The position numbers were made by a program, and so were the translations under genes. The notes under the pieces were generated by a model. The model worked only from the letters and a program-made list of their open reading frames with translations. It was not told the origin of the DNA and did no database searches. Shown here piece after piece: positions 38,619 through 54,339 of a DNA stretch of 64,000 nucleotides. The number at the start of each line of letters is the position of its first letter. The first letter of the stretch is position 1. The DNA comes from Desulfuromonas sp. DDH964. GTDB lineage: Bacteria; Desulfobacterota; Desulfuromonadia; Desulfuromonadales; DDH964. The stretch lies in the NCBI RefSeq assembly GCF_001611275.1, contig NZ_CP015080.1, positions 1,178,001 to 1,242,000 of the forward strand, in the 5' to 3' direction.

Positions 38619-39089
38619 ATGCCGAGAAGAAGAGAAGTTGCCAAGCGGGTTATTCTCCCCGATCCCAAATACAACGATCGCCTGGTGGCCAAGTTCATGA
38701 ACGCGGTCATGCTCGACGGCAAGAAGAGTATTGCCGAGTCGATCGTCTACGGTGCCTTTGACCTGATTTCCGAGCGGACCAGCGATGAACCGCTGGAAGT
38801 CTTCAAGAAGGCCCTGGATAATGTCCGGCCGATGCTTGAGGTCAAGTCCCGCCGCGTCGGTGGCTCCACCTACCAGGTTCCCGTCGAGGTGCGTGCCGAG
38901 CGGCGCAATGCTCTCGCCTTCCGCTGGATCATCACCTATGCCCGCGCCCGTGGTGAGAAGACGATGCGCGAGCGGCTCGCTGGTGAGTTCCTGGATGCCG
39001 CCAACAACCGTGGCGCTGCGGTGAAGAAGAAGGAAGATACGCACCGCATGGCCGAGGCCAACAAGGCTTTCGCCCACTACCGCTGGTAA
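38619..39089 (+). CDS. rpsG: 30S ribosomal protein S7
   Basis: The 156-residue protein nucleates 30S head assembly. It begins [10 protein letters not shown] and contains [11 protein letters not shown] and the C-terminal [13 protein letters not shown], all family hallmarks. In E. coli S7 is the operon's translational repressor. Confidence 0.98.
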   Translation: MPRRREVAKRVILPDPKYNDRLVAKFMNAVMLDGKKSIAESIVYGAFDLISERTSDEPLEVFKKALDNVRPMLEVKSRRVGGSTYQVPVEVRAERRNALAFRWIITYARARGEKTMRERLAGEFLDAANNRGAAVKKKEDTHRMAEANKAFAHYRW

Positions 39090-39131
39090 CCCCTGCGGTC
39101 CGACCGAACCCAGAAGAAGGAACCCGAAATC

Positions 39132-41210
<2,079 letters not shown>

Positions 41211-41237
41211 ATTTTAAGTCGCCAAGGAGCGTTTCCC

Positions 41238-42437
<1,200 letters not shown>

Positions 42438-42454
42438 GTGAGGATATTACTGCC

Positions 42455-42763
42455 ATGCCGAGCCAGAAGATCCGTATCCGTTTGAAGGCTTACGACCACA
42501 AGCTGCTCGATCTCTCCGTCAACGAGATCGTCGATACCGCCAAGCGTACCGGCGCCCGCATTGCCGGCCCGGTCCCCCTGCCGACGGTGATCAACAAGTA
42601 CTGCGTGCTGCGTGGCCCGCATGTCGACAAGAAGAGCCGTGAGCAGTTCGAGATGCGCACCCACAAGCGTCTCCTCGATATCCTCGAACCGACCCAGCAG
42701 ACCGTCGATGCGCTGATGAAGCTCGACCTCTCCGCCGGTGTCGACGTGGAAATCAAGCTCTAA
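42455..42763 (+). CDS. rpsJ: 30S ribosomal protein S10
   Basis: The 102-residue protein ([20 protein letters not shown]) also serves as NusE in antitermination. It is the first S10-operon gene and starts only 17 bases after tuf, so the str and S10 operons are probably joined. Confidence 0.98.
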   Translation: MPSQKIRIRLKAYDHKLLDLSVNEIVDTAKRTGARIAGPVPLPTVINKYCVLRGPHVDKKSREQFEMRTHKRLLDILEPTQQTVDALMKLDLSAGVDVEIKL

Positions 42764-42802
42764 CCGCAACCGACCGACTTTCGAACATAGAGGGTAAGTG
42801 CA

Positions 42803-43441
42803 ATGATCAAGGGAATTCTGGGCAAAAAACTGGGCATGACCCAGCTCTTCGCCAATGACGGCCGGCGTATCCCGGTGACGGTTGTCGAAGCCGGCCCCTG
42901 CACCGTGGTGCAGAAGAAGACTGTCGCCAGCGACGGTTACAGCGCACTCCAGCTCGGTTTTATCGCCAAGCCGGCGCACCGCGTCAACAAGCCGGAACTC
43001 GGCCACTTCAAGAAAGCGGGCCAGGGCGCCTTCCAGTACCTGCGCGAGCTGCGCGGTGAAGGTCTCGACGAGATCAATATCGGTGACGAGATTCGCCTCG
43101 ACAACATCTTTGTCGCCGGTGACGTCATCGATGTGACCGCCACCAGCAAGGGGAAGGGGTTCCAGGGCGTTATCAAGCGCTGGAATTTCTCCGGCGGCCG
43201 CGCCACCCATGGTTCCATGTTCCATCGCGCGCCCGGCTCCATCGGCGCCAGCGCCTGGCCGTCCCGGGTTTTCAAGGGGAAGAAGATGGCCGGCCAGATG
43301 GGGAACGAGCAGGTGACCGTGCAGAACCTGCAGATCGTTGAAGTGCGCCCCGAAGAGAACCTGATCCTGGTGCGCGGGGCGATCCCCGGGGCGAAGAATG
43401 CCCTGGTCGTCCTCCACAAGGGGATCAAGGTCAAGCAGTAA
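42803..43441 (+). CDS. rplC: 50S ribosomal protein L3
   Basis: The 212-residue protein has the L3 N-terminus [13 protein letters not shown] and the PTC-reaching loop with the modifiable Gln region [20 protein letters not shown]. It is a complete bacterial form. Confidence 0.98.
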   Translation: MIKGILGKKLGMTQLFANDGRRIPVTVVEAGPCTVVQKKTVASDGYSALQLGFIAKPAHRVNKPELGHFKKAGQGAFQYLRELRGEGLDEINIGDEIRLDNIFVAGDVIDVTATSKGKGFQGVIKRWNFSGGRATHGSMFHRAPGSIGASAWPSRVFKGKKMAGQMGNEQVTVQNLQIVEVRPEENLILVRGAIPGAKNALVVLHKGIKVKQ

Positions 43442-43474
43442 TCGATACCGAGAGAGTCTCTGGGAGATAGAACC

Positions 43475-44098
43475 ATGGCGAAGATCGCAGTCTACGATAT
43501 CAACCGGAAACAGGTCGCCGAGCGCGAGCTCAACGACGCGGTGTTCAACACCGACGTCAAGGGGTACCTGATCCATGACATGGTGCGTTACCAGCTGGCC
43601 GCGCGCCGCCAGGGAACGGCCAAGACCAAGACCCGCAGCGAAGTCTCGGGTGGCGGCAAGAAGCCCTACAAGCAAAAAGGGACCGGCAACGCCCGTCAGG
43701 GCTGCATCCGCGCACCGCACTATGTCGGTGGCGGCACCGCCTTCGGGCCGACCCCGCGCAGCTACGACTTCAAGCTCAATCGCAAGGTCAAGAAAGCCGC
43801 CCTCTGCAGCGCCCTGTCGCTGCGCTTCAAGGGGGAGAAGCTGACTGTCCTCAACGCCCTGGAGCTCGAAGCGATCAGCACCAAGGGGTTCGCCGAGGTT
43901 CTCCAGCGTTTCGACCTTGCCAACACCCTGGTGGTGATCGATGGCGAGAATCGCAACCTGGAACTGTCGGCGCGTAACCTCCCCTTTGTCAAGGTGCTGC
44001 GCAGCGAGGGCGTCAACGTCTATGACGTGATGAAATACCGCCACGTGATCCTGACTGAAGGAGCCGTGTCGCAGCTGGAAGGAGCGTTAGCGCTATGA
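43475..44098 (+). CDS. rplD: 50S ribosomal protein L4
   Basis: The 207-residue protein shows the tunnel-loop region [14 protein letters not shown] and the C-terminal [14 protein letters not shown]. In E. coli L4 represses the S10 operon. Its stop overlaps the rplW start (ATGA). Confidence 0.98.
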   Translation: MAKIAVYDINRKQVAERELNDAVFNTDVKGYLIHDMVRYQLAARRQGTAKTKTRSEVSGGGKKPYKQKGTGNARQGCIRAPHYVGGGTAFGPTPRSYDFKLNRKVKKAALCSALSLRFKGEKLTVLNALELEAISTKGFAEVLQRFDLANTLVVIDGENRNLELSARNLPFVKVLRSEGVNVYDVMKYRHVILTEGAVSQLEGALAL

Positions 44099-44382
44099 AG
44101 CCGTTGCACCAGATCATCAACAGACCGCTGATCACCGAGAAGACCAGCCTGCAGAAGGAGACCGGCCGTGTCGTCGCCTTCGAGGTTGCCCCGGGAGCCA
44201 ACAAGATCGAGATCAAGCAGGCGGTGGAAAAGGCTTTCAATGTCAAGGTGACCGACGTCAACACCGTGCGCGTCGCCGGCAAACCGAAGCGTGTCGGCCG
44301 CACCATGGGCAAGCGCGCCAACTGGAAGAAGGCCTACGTGACGTTGGCCGAGGGCAGCAGCATCGACTTCTTCGGCGTCTAA
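44095..44382 (+). CDS. rplW: 50S ribosomal protein L23
   Basis: The 95-residue tunnel-exit protein begins [18 protein letters not shown] and contains [18 protein letters not shown]. It docks trigger factor and SRP. It is translationally coupled to rplD by a four-base overlap. Confidence 0.97.
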   Translation: MKPLHQIINRPLITEKTSLQKETGRVVAFEVAPGANKIEIKQAVEKAFNVKVTDVNTVRVAGKPKRVGRTMGKRANWKKAYVTLAEGSSIDFFGV

Positions 44383-44416
44383 ACCGACTGTTACCTAGCG
44401 ATACGGAGTAACGATA

Positions 44417-45241
44417 ATGGCGATCAAGAATTACAAACCGACTTCTCCTGGCCGCCGTGGCATGACCTCTTCGACCTTCGAAGAAGTCACCACCGGCAGC
44501 CCTGAAAAGTCCCTGGTAACCAGCCTCAAGCGCACCGGCGGACGCAACAACCATGGCCGCATCACCAAGCGGCACACCGGCGGCGGGCACAAGCGGCGGT
44601 ACCGGATCATCGATTTCAAGCGCGACAAGAAGGAGATCCCGGCCCGGGTCGTCTCCGTCGAGTACGATCCGAATCGCAGTGCGCGCATTGCCCTGCTCAA
44701 CTACGCTGACGGCGAGAAGCGTTACATCCTGGCGCCCCTCGGCATCAAGGTCGGCGATAGCGTGATCGCCAGCAACACGGCCGACATCCAGCCGGGGAAC
44801 GCTCTCTCGATCCGTTCGATCCCGCTTGGTACCTGGGTCCACAACGTTGAGCTCAAGCCCGGCAAGGGCGGCCAGCTCGCCCGCAGCGCCGGTACCTACG
44901 CCTCGATCGCCGCCAAGGAAGGGAAGTACGCCCAGCTGCGCATGCCTTCCGGTGAGGTTCGTCTCGTCCACCAGGACTGCCTGGCGACCATCGGCCAGGT
45001 CGGCAACGCCGATCACGAAAATGTCAAGATCGGCAAGGCCGGGCGTAACCGCTGGCTCGGCAAACGCCCCCAGTCCCGCGGCGTGGCGATGAACCCGGTC
45101 GACCACCCCCATGGCGGTGGCGAAGGCAAGAGCTCCGGCGGGCGTCACCCGGTCACCCCCTGGGGGGTTCCGACCAAGGGCTACAAGACCCGCACCAACA
45201 AGCGCACCGACGGCTTTATCGTGCGCCGCAGAACTAAATAA
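44417..45241 (+). CDS. rplB: 50S ribosomal protein L2
   Basis: The 274-residue protein lies near the peptidyl transferase centre. The hallmark [18 protein letters not shown], with the conserved His, is near residue 220, and [13 protein letters not shown] is at the start. Confidence 0.98.
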   Translation: MAIKNYKPTSPGRRGMTSSTFEEVTTGSPEKSLVTSLKRTGGRNNHGRITKRHTGGGHKRRYRIIDFKRDKKEIPARVVSVEYDPNRSARIALLNYADGEKRYILAPLGIKVGDSVIASNTADIQPGNALSIRSIPLGTWVHNVELKPGKGGQLARSAGTYASIAAKEGKYAQLRMPSGEVRLVHQDCLATIGQVGNADHENVKIGKAGRNRWLGKRPQSRGVAMNPVDHPHGGGEGKSSGGRHPVTPWGVPTKGYKTRTNKRTDGFIVRRRTK

Positions 45242-45267
45242 TCACCGCTTAGATAGAGGAGACGGCA

Positions 45268-45546
45268 GTGGCTAGATCGATCAAAAAAGGTCCGTATATT
45301 CAGGAGTGCCTCCTGCGCAAGATCGACACCGAGGCAGGAGCCCCGTCCAAGAAGGTGATCAAGACCTGGTCGCGGCGGTCCACCATCATTCCCGAATTCG
45401 TGGGTTGCACCTTCGCCGTGCACAACGGCAAGAAGTTTATCCCGGTATTCGTGACCGAGAACATGGTGGGGCACAAGCTTGGCGAGTTCGCGCCGACCCG
45501 GACCTACTACGGCCACGGCGCTGACAAGAAGAGCAAGAAGCGCTAA
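45268..45546 (+). CDS. rpsS: 30S ribosomal protein S19
   Basis: The 92-residue protein begins with a GTG start ([18 protein letters not shown]) and has the conserved [20 protein letters not shown]. It sits in the 30S head. It is preceded by AGAGGAGACGGCA. Confidence 0.98.
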   Translation: MARSIKKGPYIQECLLRKIDTEAGAPSKKVIKTWSRRSTIIPEFVGCTFAVHNGKKFIPVFVTENMVGHKLGEFAPTRTYYGHGADKKSKKR

Positions 45547-45568
45547 GGACATCAAGGAGTCGTCAGAC

Positions 45569-45901
45569 ATGGAAAGCACAGCCACTTTGAAATATGCCCG
45601 CCTGTCGCCGCAGAAGACCCGTCTGATCGTCGACATGGTCCGTGGCAAGGGGATCCAGGATGCCCTGAATATCCTCAAGTTCTCCCCGCAGAAGGCGGCG
45701 CCGATCGTCGCCAAGCTGGTGAGTTCGGCGGTTGCCAATGCCGAGCAGAAGGGGGTCTCCGACGTCGACCGGCTCTTCGTCAAGACGATCACCGTCGACA
45801 TGGGACCGGCGCTGAAGCGCTTTATCCCCCGCGCCCAGGGGCGGGCAACCAAGATTCGCAAGCCGACCAGTCACATTACCGTCGTCCTCGACGAGAAATA
45901 A
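45569..45901 (+). CDS. rplV: 50S ribosomal protein L22
   Basis: The protein of 110 residues lines the exit tunnel. It shows [18 protein letters not shown] and the loop region [17 protein letters not shown]. The ATG at 45569 with AAGGAG before it gives the normal N-terminus; the longer open frame overlaps rpsS and is not used. Confidence 0.97.
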   Translation: MESTATLKYARLSPQKTRLIVDMVRGKGIQDALNILKFSPQKAAPIVAKLVSSAVANAEQKGVSDVDRLFVKTITVDMGPALKRFIPRAQGRATKIRKPTSHITVVLDEK

Positions 45902-45927
45902 CGGTTCGTCCTCAAGGAGGTGATAGT

Positions 45928-46575
45928 TTGGGCCAGAAAGTTCATCCAATCGGTTTTCGTCTGGGCGTTATCCGGACGTGGGATTCCAAGTGGTACGCAG
46001 AGGGCAATTACAGCCAGCTGCTGCACGAGGACATCAAGCTTCGCAATTACCTGAAGAAGCGCCTGTTCCACGCTGGCATCGCCAAGATCGAGCTGGAGCG
46101 GGCCGCCAGCAAGGCGAAGATCAATATCTTCGCGGCACGTCCCGGGATCATCATCGGCAAGAAGGGTTCCGAGGTCGAGGCGCTCAAGAAAGAGCTGGCC
46201 AAACTCACCGACAAGGAAGTCTTCATCAATATCCAGGAAGTGCGCAAGCCGGAAATCGATGCGCAGCTGGTGGCCGAAAGTGTCGCCCTGCAGCTCGAGC
46301 GCCGCGTCGCCTTCCGCCGGGCGATGAAGAAGAGCGTCAGCCAGGCCCTCAAGTTCGGGGCCCAGGGGATCAAGATCAACTGCGCCGGTCGTCTTGGCGG
46401 TGCCGAGATGAGTCGCACCGAGTGGTATCGTGAAGGGCGTGTGCCGCTGCACACCCTGCGCGCCGACATCGACTACGGTTTCGCCGAAGCCAAGACCACC
46501 TACGGTATCATCGGCGTCAAGGTCCTGATCTTCAAGGGCGAGGTCCTGGCCCAGGAACAGGAACGGAAGGGATAG
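45928..46575 (+). CDS. rpsC: 30S ribosomal protein S3
   Basis: The 215-residue protein has the KH domain ([19 protein letters not shown]) and the C-terminal S3 domain ([18 protein letters not shown]). The start is TTG after a strong CAAGGAGGTGATAG site. Confidence 0.98.
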   Translation: MGQKVHPIGFRLGVIRTWDSKWYAEGNYSQLLHEDIKLRNYLKKRLFHAGIAKIELERAASKAKINIFAARPGIIIGKKGSEVEALKKELAKLTDKEVFINIQEVRKPEIDAQLVAESVALQLERRVAFRRAMKKSVSQALKFGAQGIKINCAGRLGGAEMSRTEWYREGRVPLHTLRADIDYGFAEAKTTYGIIGVKVLIFKGEVLAQEQERKG

Positions 46576-46587
46576 GAGTCTCAAGCC

Positions 46588-47013
46588 ATGTTAATGCCCA
46601 AAAAGGTTAAACATAGAAAAACGTTCAAGGGTCGGATGACCGGCGCTGCCCAGCGCGGCAACGCGATCAACTACGGCGACTTCGGGCTCCAGTCCCTCGA
46701 ATGCGGCTGGCTCTCCTCGCGGCAGATCGAGGCCGCCCGGCGCGCCATGACCCGCTACATCAAGCGTGGTGGCAAGATCTGGATCCGTGCCTTTCCGGAC
46801 AAGCCCCTGACCAGCAAACCTGCCGAAACCCGCATGGGTAAGGGTAAAGGTTCCCCGGACAGCTGGGTTGCCGTGGTTCGCCCCGGCATGATGCTCTACG
46901 AAATGCAGGGTGTGGACGAGGCGACGGCCCGTGAGGCCTTCCGCCTGGCAGCGCACAAGCTGCCGATGAAGACCAAGTTCGTGATGAGGGAGGAACTGGC
47001 CCATGAAAGCTAG
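46588..47013 (+). CDS. rplP: 50S ribosomal protein L16
   Basis: The 141-residue protein begins [17 protein letters not shown] and contains [20 protein letters not shown], the region near the A site. Its last codons overlap the rpmC start by eleven bases. Confidence 0.98.
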   Translation: MLMPKKVKHRKTFKGRMTGAAQRGNAINYGDFGLQSLECGWLSSRQIEAARRAMTRYIKRGGKIWIRAFPDKPLTSKPAETRMGKGKGSPDSWVAVVRPGMMLYEMQGVDEATAREAFRLAAHKLPMKTKFVMREELAHES

Positions 47014-47191
47014 CGAGCTCAAGGAGCTGAATGTCGACGAGCTCAGCAAGAAGGCGCAGGAGCTGAGCCAGGAACTCTTTAATCTGAAGTTTCAGCTGCA
47101 CACCGGGCATCTGGAGAACAGCTCCCGTATCGCCCAGGTTCGGAAAGATATCGCACGGGCAAAAACCGTGCTGCGGCAGAAGCTCGCATAA
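47003..47191 (+). CDS. rpmC: 50S ribosomal protein L29
   Basis: The 62-residue helical-hairpin protein has the L29 pattern [19 protein letters not shown]. It overlaps rplP and is likely translationally coupled. Confidence 0.96.
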   Translation: MKASELKELNVDELSKKAQELSQELFNLKFQLHTGHLENSSRIAQVRKDIARAKTVLRQKLA

Positions 47192-47212
47192 ACGCGCATC
47201 GGCGAGGACGAT

Positions 47213-47479
47213 ATGACGAAGGAACGTGGTAATCGGAAAACCCGGGTCGGGATCGTGGTCAGCGACAAGATGGACAAGACGGTCGTCGTCAAGCTCGACC
47301 AGCTGGTCATGCACCCGGTCTACAAGAAATACATCAAGCGCAAGGTCACCTGCAAAGCCCATGACGAGCAGAACAGCTGCTCTGTCGGGGACAAGGTCCT
47401 GATCGTGGAGACCAGGCCGCTGTCACGCGACAAGCGGTGGAGAGTCCGCGAAATCCTCGAAAAGCAAGTCATTGTCTAG
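47213..47479 (+). CDS. rpsQ: 30S ribosomal protein S17
   Basis: The 88-residue OB-fold protein has the S17 signature region [18 protein letters not shown] and [16 protein letters not shown]. It closes the S10 gene order; only 12 bases separate it from rplN, so no operon break is visible. Confidence 0.97.
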   Translation: MTKERGNRKTRVGIVVSDKMDKTVVVKLDQLVMHPVYKKYIKRKVTCKAHDEQNSCSVGDKVLIVETRPLSRDKRWRVREILEKQVIV

Positions 47480-47491
47480 GAGATACACGTC

Positions 47492-47860
47492 ATGATTCAG
47501 ATGCAATCGACACTTGACGTTGCAGATAACTCCGGTGCCCGGAAACTCTGCTGCATCAAGGTCCTCGGCGGCTCCAAGCGCAAGTACGCTGGCCTGGGCG
47601 ACATCATCATCTGCTCGGTCAAGGAAGCGATGCCGAATTCCCGGGTGAAGAAGGGGGACGTGGTGCGGGCGGTCATCGTGCGCACGGCCAAGGAAGTACC
47701 CCGGCCCGACGGCTCCTACATCCGTTTTGACAACAACTCTGCGGTGGTCGTCAATGCCGCCGGGGAGCCGGTCGGAACCCGCATCTTCGGTCCGGTCGCT
47801 CGCGAACTGCGCGCCCGCCGCTTCATGAAGATCGTGTCGCTGGCGCCGGAAGTCCTTTAA
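47492..47860 (+). CDS. rplN: 50S ribosomal protein L14
   Basis: The 122-residue protein begins [19 protein letters not shown] and contains [19 protein letters not shown]. It opens the spc block. Confidence 0.98.
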   Translation: MIQMQSTLDVADNSGARKLCCIKVLGGSKRKYAGLGDIIICSVKEAMPNSRVKKGDVVRAVIVRTAKEVPRPDGSYIRFDNNSAVVVNAAGEPVGTRIFGPVARELRARRFMKIVSLAPEVL

Positions 47861-47883
47861 ACAGGAAACAGGAGAAGAGAGCA

Positions 47884-48213
47884 ATGGCGGCAAACAGACT
47901 TCATGTCAAGAAGAACGACATGGTGATGATCATAACGGGGAAGGACAAGGGGAAGTCCGGCAAGGTCACCCGCGTCTTCCCTGACAAGGGGCGGCTGGTC
48001 GTCGAGAACCTCAACGTTGTCAAGCGGCATACCAAGGCCAACCGGGCCAACGCCGAAGGGGGCATCATCGAAAAGGAAGCCCCCCTTGACGCCTCCAACG
48101 TGCTGCTGCTGTGCGGAGCCTGCAACAAGCCGACCCGCACCGGCATGCGCAACCTGGAGGATGGAAGCAAAGTGCGCTTCTGCAAGAAGTGCAACGAGAT
48201 CGTGGACAAGTAA
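47884..48213 (+). CDS. rplX: 50S ribosomal protein L24 with zinc-ribbon-like tail
   Basis: The 109-residue protein has the KOW motif KNDMVMIITGKDKGKSGKV near the N-terminus. Its C-terminal part carries two CxxC pairs (C77/C80 and C100/C103), a pattern suited to a zinc ribbon and absent from E. coli L24. It starts the assembly of the 50S subunit. Confidence 0.97.
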   Translation: MAANRLHVKKNDMVMIITGKDKGKSGKVTRVFPDKGRLVVENLNVVKRHTKANRANAEGGIIEKEAPLDASNVLLLCGACNKPTRTGMRNLEDGSKVRFCKKCNEIVDK

Positions 48214-48225
48214 CGGAGGATTTCC

Positions 48226-48765
48226 ATGGCCCGCCTGAAAGAGATGTACCAGGCCGAGTTGGCCCCACGGCTGATGAAGGACCTGCAGTTGAAAAACGTG
48301 ATGGAAGCTCCCCGGCTCGAGAAGATCATCGTCAATATCGGCCTCGGGGAAGCGATCCAGAATATCAAGGTACTTGAATCGGCGGTCGACCAGCTCGGGC
48401 AGATTACCGGCCAGAAGGCGGTTATCACCAAGGCCAAGAAATCGATCGCCCAGTTCAAGCTGCGTGAAGGGATGCCGATCGGCTGCATGGTTACCCTGCG
48501 CCGCGACCGCGCCTACGAGTTTCTTGATCGCCTGATCAACGTCGCCCTGCCCCGCGTGCGCGACTTCAAGGGGGTATCGCCCAAGGCCTTTGACGGCCGT
48601 GGCAACTACACCCTCGGCATCCGCGAGCAGATCATCTTCCCCGAGATCGACCTGGAGAAGATCGAGAAGGTCAAGGGACTCAACGTGACCATCGTGACCA
48701 CCGCCCGGACTGACGAGGAGGGCCGCGCCCTGCTCGCCGGGATGGGGATGCCTTTCAGAAAATAA
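48226..48765 (+). CDS. rplE: 50S ribosomal protein L5
   Basis: The 179-residue 5S-rRNA-binding protein has the signature [13 protein letters not shown] and the C-terminal [20 protein letters not shown]. It is complete. Confidence 0.98.
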   Translation: MARLKEMYQAELAPRLMKDLQLKNVMEAPRLEKIIVNIGLGEAIQNIKVLESAVDQLGQITGQKAVITKAKKSIAQFKLREGMPIGCMVTLRRDRAYEFLDRLINVALPRVRDFKGVSPKAFDGRGNYTLGIREQIIFPEIDLEKIEKVKGLNVTIVTTARTDEEGRALLAGMGMPFRK

Positions 48766-48789
48766 GACGCAGCAAAGCGGAGGACTACC

Positions 48790-48975
48790 GTGGCAAAGAA
48801 ATCGATGATGATCAAGGCCCAGCGGACCCCGAAATTCGGTGTGCGCCAGTACAATCGCTGCCCGCTCTGCGGCCGGCCCCGGGCTTACTATCGCAAATTC
48901 GACATGTGCAGGATCTGCCTGCGCAAGCTGGCGTCCGAGGGGAAACTCCCGGGCGTGACCAAGTCCAGTTGGTAA
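48790..48975 (+). CDS. rpsN: 30S ribosomal protein S14, short zinc-binding (type Z)
   Basis: The 61-residue form carries C24, C27, C40 and C43 (CPLC and CRIC), the zinc site of type Z S14. The start is GTG with a CGGAGGACTACC site. E. coli has the longer cysteine-free form. Confidence 0.97.
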   Translation: MAKKSMMIKAQRTPKFGVRQYNRCPLCGRPRAYYRKFDMCRICLRKLASEGKLPGVTKSSW

Positions 48976-48997
48976 AGAACCTCAAGGAGCTCAACCC

Positions 48998-49396
48998 ATG
49001 GCAATGACTGATCCGATCGCGGATTTGCTGACTCGCATCCGTAACGCGGGGATGGCCAAGCACCAGAAGCTCGACATGCCTTCCTCCAACCTCAAGGTGG
49101 CGGTGGCGGCGGTGCTGAAGGACCTCGGCTATATCAAGAATTTCAAGACCGTCAGCGACGACAAGCAGGGCGTGCTGCGGATCTACCTCAAGTTTGACGG
49201 CGACAACCAGCACGTCATTCACGAGATCAAGCGGGTGTCGACGCCCGGTTGCCGGGTCTATGTCGGCAAGGACGAGATTCCGCGGGTCAAGAATGGTCTC
49301 GGTGCGGCGATCCTCTCCACCTCCCAGGGGGTGATGGATGACGGCGCGGCCCGCCAGGCCCAGGTCGGCGGCGAAATCATCTGCACCATCTGGTAA
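48998..49396 (+). CDS. rpsH: 30S ribosomal protein S8
   Basis: The 132-residue protein has the N-terminal [16 protein letters not shown] and the C-terminal [19 protein letters not shown]. In E. coli S8 represses the spc operon by binding near rplE. Confidence 0.98.
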   Translation: MAMTDPIADLLTRIRNAGMAKHQKLDMPSSNLKVAVAAVLKDLGYIKNFKTVSDDKQGVLRIYLKFDGDNQHVIHEIKRVSTPGCRVYVGKDEIPRVKNGLGAAILSTSQGVMDDGAARQAQVGGEIICTIW

Positions 49397-49426
49397 CGAA
49401 TATCCGTTACAAGGAGTAAGAGAGCA

Positions 49427-49963
49427 ATGTCTCGTATCGGCAAACAGCCCATCGCGATTCCCTCGGGGGTGAAGGTCGCCCTCTCCGGAGAAACGATTTC
49501 CGTCCAGGGCCCCGGCGGCAGCCTGCAGCGTACCCTCTGTTCCGGCGTCAACGTCGCCGTCGAAGCCGACCGCATCCTGGTCAGCTCCGCTCCCGACGCG
49601 ATCAACAACGCCCGCCAGGGGTTGATCCGGACCCTGATCGCCAACATGGTCGAAGGGGTGACCAAGGGGTTCTCCCGCGTCCTCGAGATCAACGGCGTCG
49701 GTTACCGCGCCGAGCTCAAGGGCCCGATCCTCAACCTCAGCCTCGGCTACTCACACCCGGTCGACTATCCCCTGCCGAAGGGGATCACGGTCGAGGTCGA
49801 GAAGCAGACCAAGATCACCGTCAAGGGGATCGACAAGGAACTGGTCGGCGCCACCGCGGCCAAGATCCGCTCCTTCCGGGAGCCCGAGCCCTACAAGGGC
49901 AAGGGGATCAAGTACGCCGACGAGCGGATTCTGCGCAAAGCCGGCAAGACCGGTAAAAAATAA
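49427..49963 (+). CDS. rplF: 50S ribosomal protein L6
   Basis: The 178-residue two-domain protein begins [17 protein letters not shown] and ends with the conserved [17 protein letters not shown]. It lies near the sarcin-ricin loop. Confidence 0.98.
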   Translation: MSRIGKQPIAIPSGVKVALSGETISVQGPGGSLQRTLCSGVNVAVEADRILVSSAPDAINNARQGLIRTLIANMVEGVTKGFSRVLEINGVGYRAELKGPILNLSLGYSHPVDYPLPKGITVEVEKQTKITVKGIDKELVGATAAKIRSFREPEPYKGKGIKYADERILRKAGKTGKK

Positions 49964-49989
49964 ATCCTTTCAGTTCAAGGAGAAACACA

Positions 49990-50358
49990 GTGAACGTTGC
50001 ACAGAGCAGGCGTCAGGCGCGCCTGAAGCGCCAGGTGAGGGTTCGCCGCAAGGTCCACGGGACCGAGTCGCGCCCGCGCCTGTGCATCTTCCGCAGCGCC
50101 AAACACATCTACGCCCAGATTATCGAGGATGCCAGCGGCCGCACCCTGATCACCGCCTCCACCGTCGTCAAGGGGGATGCCGAAGGGGTGAGCTACACCG
50201 GGAATATCGAAGCGGCCAAGGCGATCGGCGCCGCTATTGCCAAGAAGGCGCTGGCCCAGAACATCAACCAGGTGGTCTTTGACCGCAACGGGTTCCTCTA
50301 CCACGGCCGGGTCAAGGCCCTCGCCGATGCGGCCCGTGAAGCTGGCCTGTCTTTCTAA
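49990..50358 (+). CDS. rplR: 50S ribosomal protein L18
   Basis: The 122-residue 5S-binding protein has [20 protein letters not shown] and the C-terminal [15 protein letters not shown]. It starts with GTG preceded by TCAAGGAGAAACACA. Confidence 0.97.
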   Translation: MNVAQSRRQARLKRQVRVRRKVHGTESRPRLCIFRSAKHIYAQIIEDASGRTLITASTVVKGDAEGVSYTGNIEAAKAIGAAIAKKALAQNINQVVFDRNGFLYHGRVKALADAAREAGLSF

Positions 50359-50376
50359 GGGAAAAGGAGAAAACCT

Positions 50377-50877
50377 TTGCTTCGCATCGATGCTAACGAA
50401 CTGAACCTGAACGACCGGGTGATCCACATCAACCGGTGCGCCAAGGTCGTCAAAGGTGGCCGCCGCTTCAGCTTCTCCGCCCTGGTGGTGGTGGGTGACG
50501 GCCAGGGATATGTCGGCTACGGTCTGGGTAAGGCCAAGGAAGTGCCCGAGGCGATCCGCAAGGGGGTCGAGCAGGCCAAGAAGAACCTGATCCGGGTACC
50601 GCTCAAGGACCGGACCATCCCCTTCGACGTGCTCGGCAAGTTCGGTGCCGGCAAGGTGCTGCTCAAGTCGGCCTCGGCCGGTACCGGTGTCATCGCCGGT
50701 GGCGCCGCCCGTGCCGTCCTCGAAGTGGCCGGGATTGGCGACATTCTCTCCAAGTGCCTGGGTTCCAACAACCCGCACAACGTCGTCAAGGCGACCGTCA
50801 ACGCCCTCTCCCAGCTCAAGAGCGCAGAGGAAATCATGGAGCGCCGGGGACTGAATGTCGCCGCCGCTGCCGAGTAA
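50377..50877 (+). CDS. rpsE: 30S ribosomal protein S5
   Basis: The 166-residue protein has the N-terminal double-stranded RNA-binding domain ([20 protein letters not shown]) and [12 protein letters not shown]. It starts with TTG after an AAAAGGAGAAAACC site. S5 shapes the mRNA entry tunnel and fidelity. Confidence 0.98.
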   Translation: MLRIDANELNLNDRVIHINRCAKVVKGGRRFSFSALVVVGDGQGYVGYGLGKAKEVPEAIRKGVEQAKKNLIRVPLKDRTIPFDVLGKFGAGKVLLKSASAGTGVIAGGAARAVLEVAGIGDILSKCLGSNNPHNVVKATVNALSQLKSAEEIMERRGLNVAAAAE

Positions 50878-50893
50878 CAGCAGGAGACGGACA

Positions 50894-51070
50894 ATGGCCG
50901 AAATCAAGATTACCCTGAAGAAGAGCGGCATCGCCCGCCCCGAATATTTCACCCGCGTACTCAAGGGCCTCGGGTTGACCCGGCTCCACCAGACGGTGGT
51001 GCTCAAGGACACTCCTGAGATCCGCGGCATGGTCCGCAAGGTCGCGCACATGGTCGCGGTCGAGGAATAG
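50894..51070 (+). CDS. rpmD: 50S ribosomal protein L30
   Basis: The 58-residue protein ([18 protein letters not shown]) has the L30 pattern [20 protein letters not shown]. The ATG at 50894 follows CAGGAGACGGACA; the longer open frame overlaps rpsE and lacks support. Confidence 0.96.
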   Translation: MAEIKITLKKSGIARPEYFTRVLKGLGLTRLHQTVVLKDTPEIRGMVRKVAHMVAVEE

Positions 51071-51094
51071 ACTGAGACACGAGGATTGAACGTC

Positions 51095-51534
51095 ATGGAT
51101 CTGAGCAATCTGCAACCGGCAATCGGTTCGACCAAAAACAGGAAACGTCTCGGCCGCGGTCCCGGTACCGGCCAGGGGAAGACCTCCGGCAAGGGGCACA
51201 AGGGGCAGAAAGCACGCTCCGGCGGCAGCATCAAGGCCGGCTTCGAGGGGGGCCAGATGCCGCTGCAGCGGCGCCTCCCCAAACGCGGCTTCACCCCGCT
51301 GTCGAAGAAGGTGTACGCCCTCGTCAACCTGCATGACATCGCCCAGTTCGAGGCCGGCAGCGTGATCGATCTGGAAGCCCTCGGCAAGGTCGGGCTGATC
51401 AACCAGATCTACGATGGCGTCAAAATTCTCGGGGACGGCGAACTGACCGTTGCCCTCACCGTCAAGGCGCACAAATTCAGCAAGTCGGCCGCTGAGAAGA
51501 TCGCCGCGGCCGGCGGCCAAGCCGAGGTTATCTA

Positions 51535-51535
<1 letters not shown>
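51095..51535 (+). CDS. rplO: 50S ribosomal protein L15
   Basis: The 146-residue protein begins [20 protein letters not shown] and has the glycine-rich [18 protein letters not shown] stretch. The ATG at 51095 matches the family N-terminus; a TTG three codons earlier is open. Its stop codon shares one base with the secY GTG start. Confidence 0.96.
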
Positions 51536-52845
<1,310 letters not shown>

Positions 52846-52863
52846 GGGGACGGGAGTTCACCG

Positions 52864-53511
52864 ATGAAACTGATACTGCTCGGTCCGCCCGGTGCCGGCA
52901 AGGGTACCCAGGCCAAGATGCTGACCGACCGTTTCTCCATTCCGCAGATCTCGACCGGGGATATCCTGCGTGCCGCCGTCAAGGCCGGCACCGAGATGGG
53001 TCTTCAGGCCAAGGCCTGCATGGACGCCGGGGCCCTGGTTCCGGACGCCGTGGTGGTTGGAATTGTCCGCGATCGCCTGCAGGAGAAGGATTGCCAGGCC
53101 GGTTTCATTCTTGACGGCTTTCCGCGCACCGTCCCCCAGGCCGAAGCGCTGACCGCCACCCTGGCCGAACTCGGCAAGAACCTCGACGCCGTCCTCTCCC
53201 TTGAGGTCGATGTCGAAGCGCTGGTCGAGCGGCTGACCGGGCGGCGTACCTGCCGCGACTGCGGGCGCGGCTACCATGTCAAGTTCGACCCGCCGCAACA
53301 GGCCGGCATCTGCGACGCCTGCGCTGGCGAACTGATGCAGCGTGACGACGACCAGGAGGCGACGATCCGCAAGCGCCTCGAGGTCTACCGCGAACAGACC
53401 CTGCCTCTCGCCGGTTACTACCAGGAACTCGGCCTGCTGACCCGTGTCGACGGCATGCAGGAGATCGGCAGCGTCCAGCAGCAACTGCTGGCCGCGCTGC
53501 AGGCGGCCTGA
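52864..53511 (+). CDS. adk: adenylate kinase, long zinc-lid form
   Basis: The 215-residue enzyme converts AMP and ATP to two ADP. The P-loop GPPGAGKGTQ is at 7-16 and DGFPRTVPQAEAL is the AMP-site region. The lid near 129-152 carries two CxxC pairs (CRDC, CDAC), so a structural zinc is likely. It sits between secY and map, its usual place in many bacteria. Confidence 0.97.
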   Translation: MKLILLGPPGAGKGTQAKMLTDRFSIPQISTGDILRAAVKAGTEMGLQAKACMDAGALVPDAVVVGIVRDRLQEKDCQAGFILDGFPRTVPQAEALTATLAELGKNLDAVLSLEVDVEALVERLTGRRTCRDCGRGYHVKFDPPQQAGICDACAGELMQRDDDQEATIRKRLEVYREQTLPLAGYYQELGLLTRVDGMQEIGSVQQQLLAALQAA

Positions 53512-53512
53512 G

Positions 53513-54259
53513 TTGATCATTATCAAGTCCGCCGCGGAACTCGACCGGATGCGGGTCGCCGGGCGGATCGTGGGTGAGATTCTTGCCCTGCTCAAGGAAC
53601 GGATCGTGCCGGGGGTGACCACCGCCGAGCTCGACCGGCTCGCCGAGAGCGAATGCCGCAAGCGCAAGGTCAAGCCCGCCTTCAAGGGGTACGGCGGTTT
53701 TCCCTTTACGGTCTGTGCCTCGCCCAACGAAAAGGTGGTGCACGGCTTTCCCGACGCCACACCGCTGCGGGAGGGGGAGATTCTCAGTATCGACTTCGGG
53801 GTGATCAAAGACGGCTGGTATGGTGACGCCGCTTTCACCGCCCCGGTCGGCCGCATCAGCGCCGAGGCGCAACGCCTGCTGACGGTCACCGAGCGTTCCC
53901 TCGCCGCCGGGATCGCCGCTGCCGTCCCTGGCGGGCGCCTCTCCGATATCTCCCACGCGGTGCAGACCTGTGTGGAGGCGGAAGGGTTTTCGGTGGTGCG
54001 TGATTTCGTCGGCCATGGCATCGGCCGCGCCCTGCACGAATCGCCGCAGATTCCCAACTTCGGCCCGGCCGGACAGGGGCCGCGGCTCAAGCCGGGAATG
54101 ACCCTGGCGATCGAACCGATGATCAATGCCGGCGCACCGGGGGTCAAGGTTCTCGGTGACGGCTGGACCGCGGTGACCCTGGACGGCAAGCTCTCCTGTC
54201 ACTTCGAGCACAGCGTGGCCATCACCGAACACGGCCCGGAGATTCTGACCCTGGTCTAA
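53513..54259 (+). CDS. map: methionine aminopeptidase, type I
   Basis: The 248-residue metalloenzyme removes N-terminal methionine. Ligands appear in [18 protein letters not shown] (two Asp), [14 protein letters not shown] (His), AIEPMI (Glu) and FEHSVAIT (Glu). The start is a TTG one base after the adk stop, so it relies on coupled translation. The longer open frame overlaps adk. Confidence 0.95.
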   Translation: MIIIKSAAELDRMRVAGRIVGEILALLKERIVPGVTTAELDRLAESECRKRKVKPAFKGYGGFPFTVCASPNEKVVHGFPDATPLREGEILSIDFGVIKDGWYGDAAFTAPVGRISAEAQRLLTVTERSLAAGIAAAVPGGRLSDISHAVQTCVEAEGFSVVRDFVGHGIGRALHESPQIPNFGPAGQGPRLKPGMTLAIEPMINAGAPGVKVLGDGWTAVTLDGKLSCHFEHSVAITEHGPEILTLV

Positions 54260-54339
54260 CATCGTGGCCCGGACCGCCCCAGGGGGGAGCCGGGCATAAG
54301 CTTTCGATTTCGACACTGTTTCAGAAAAGGAACCAACCC

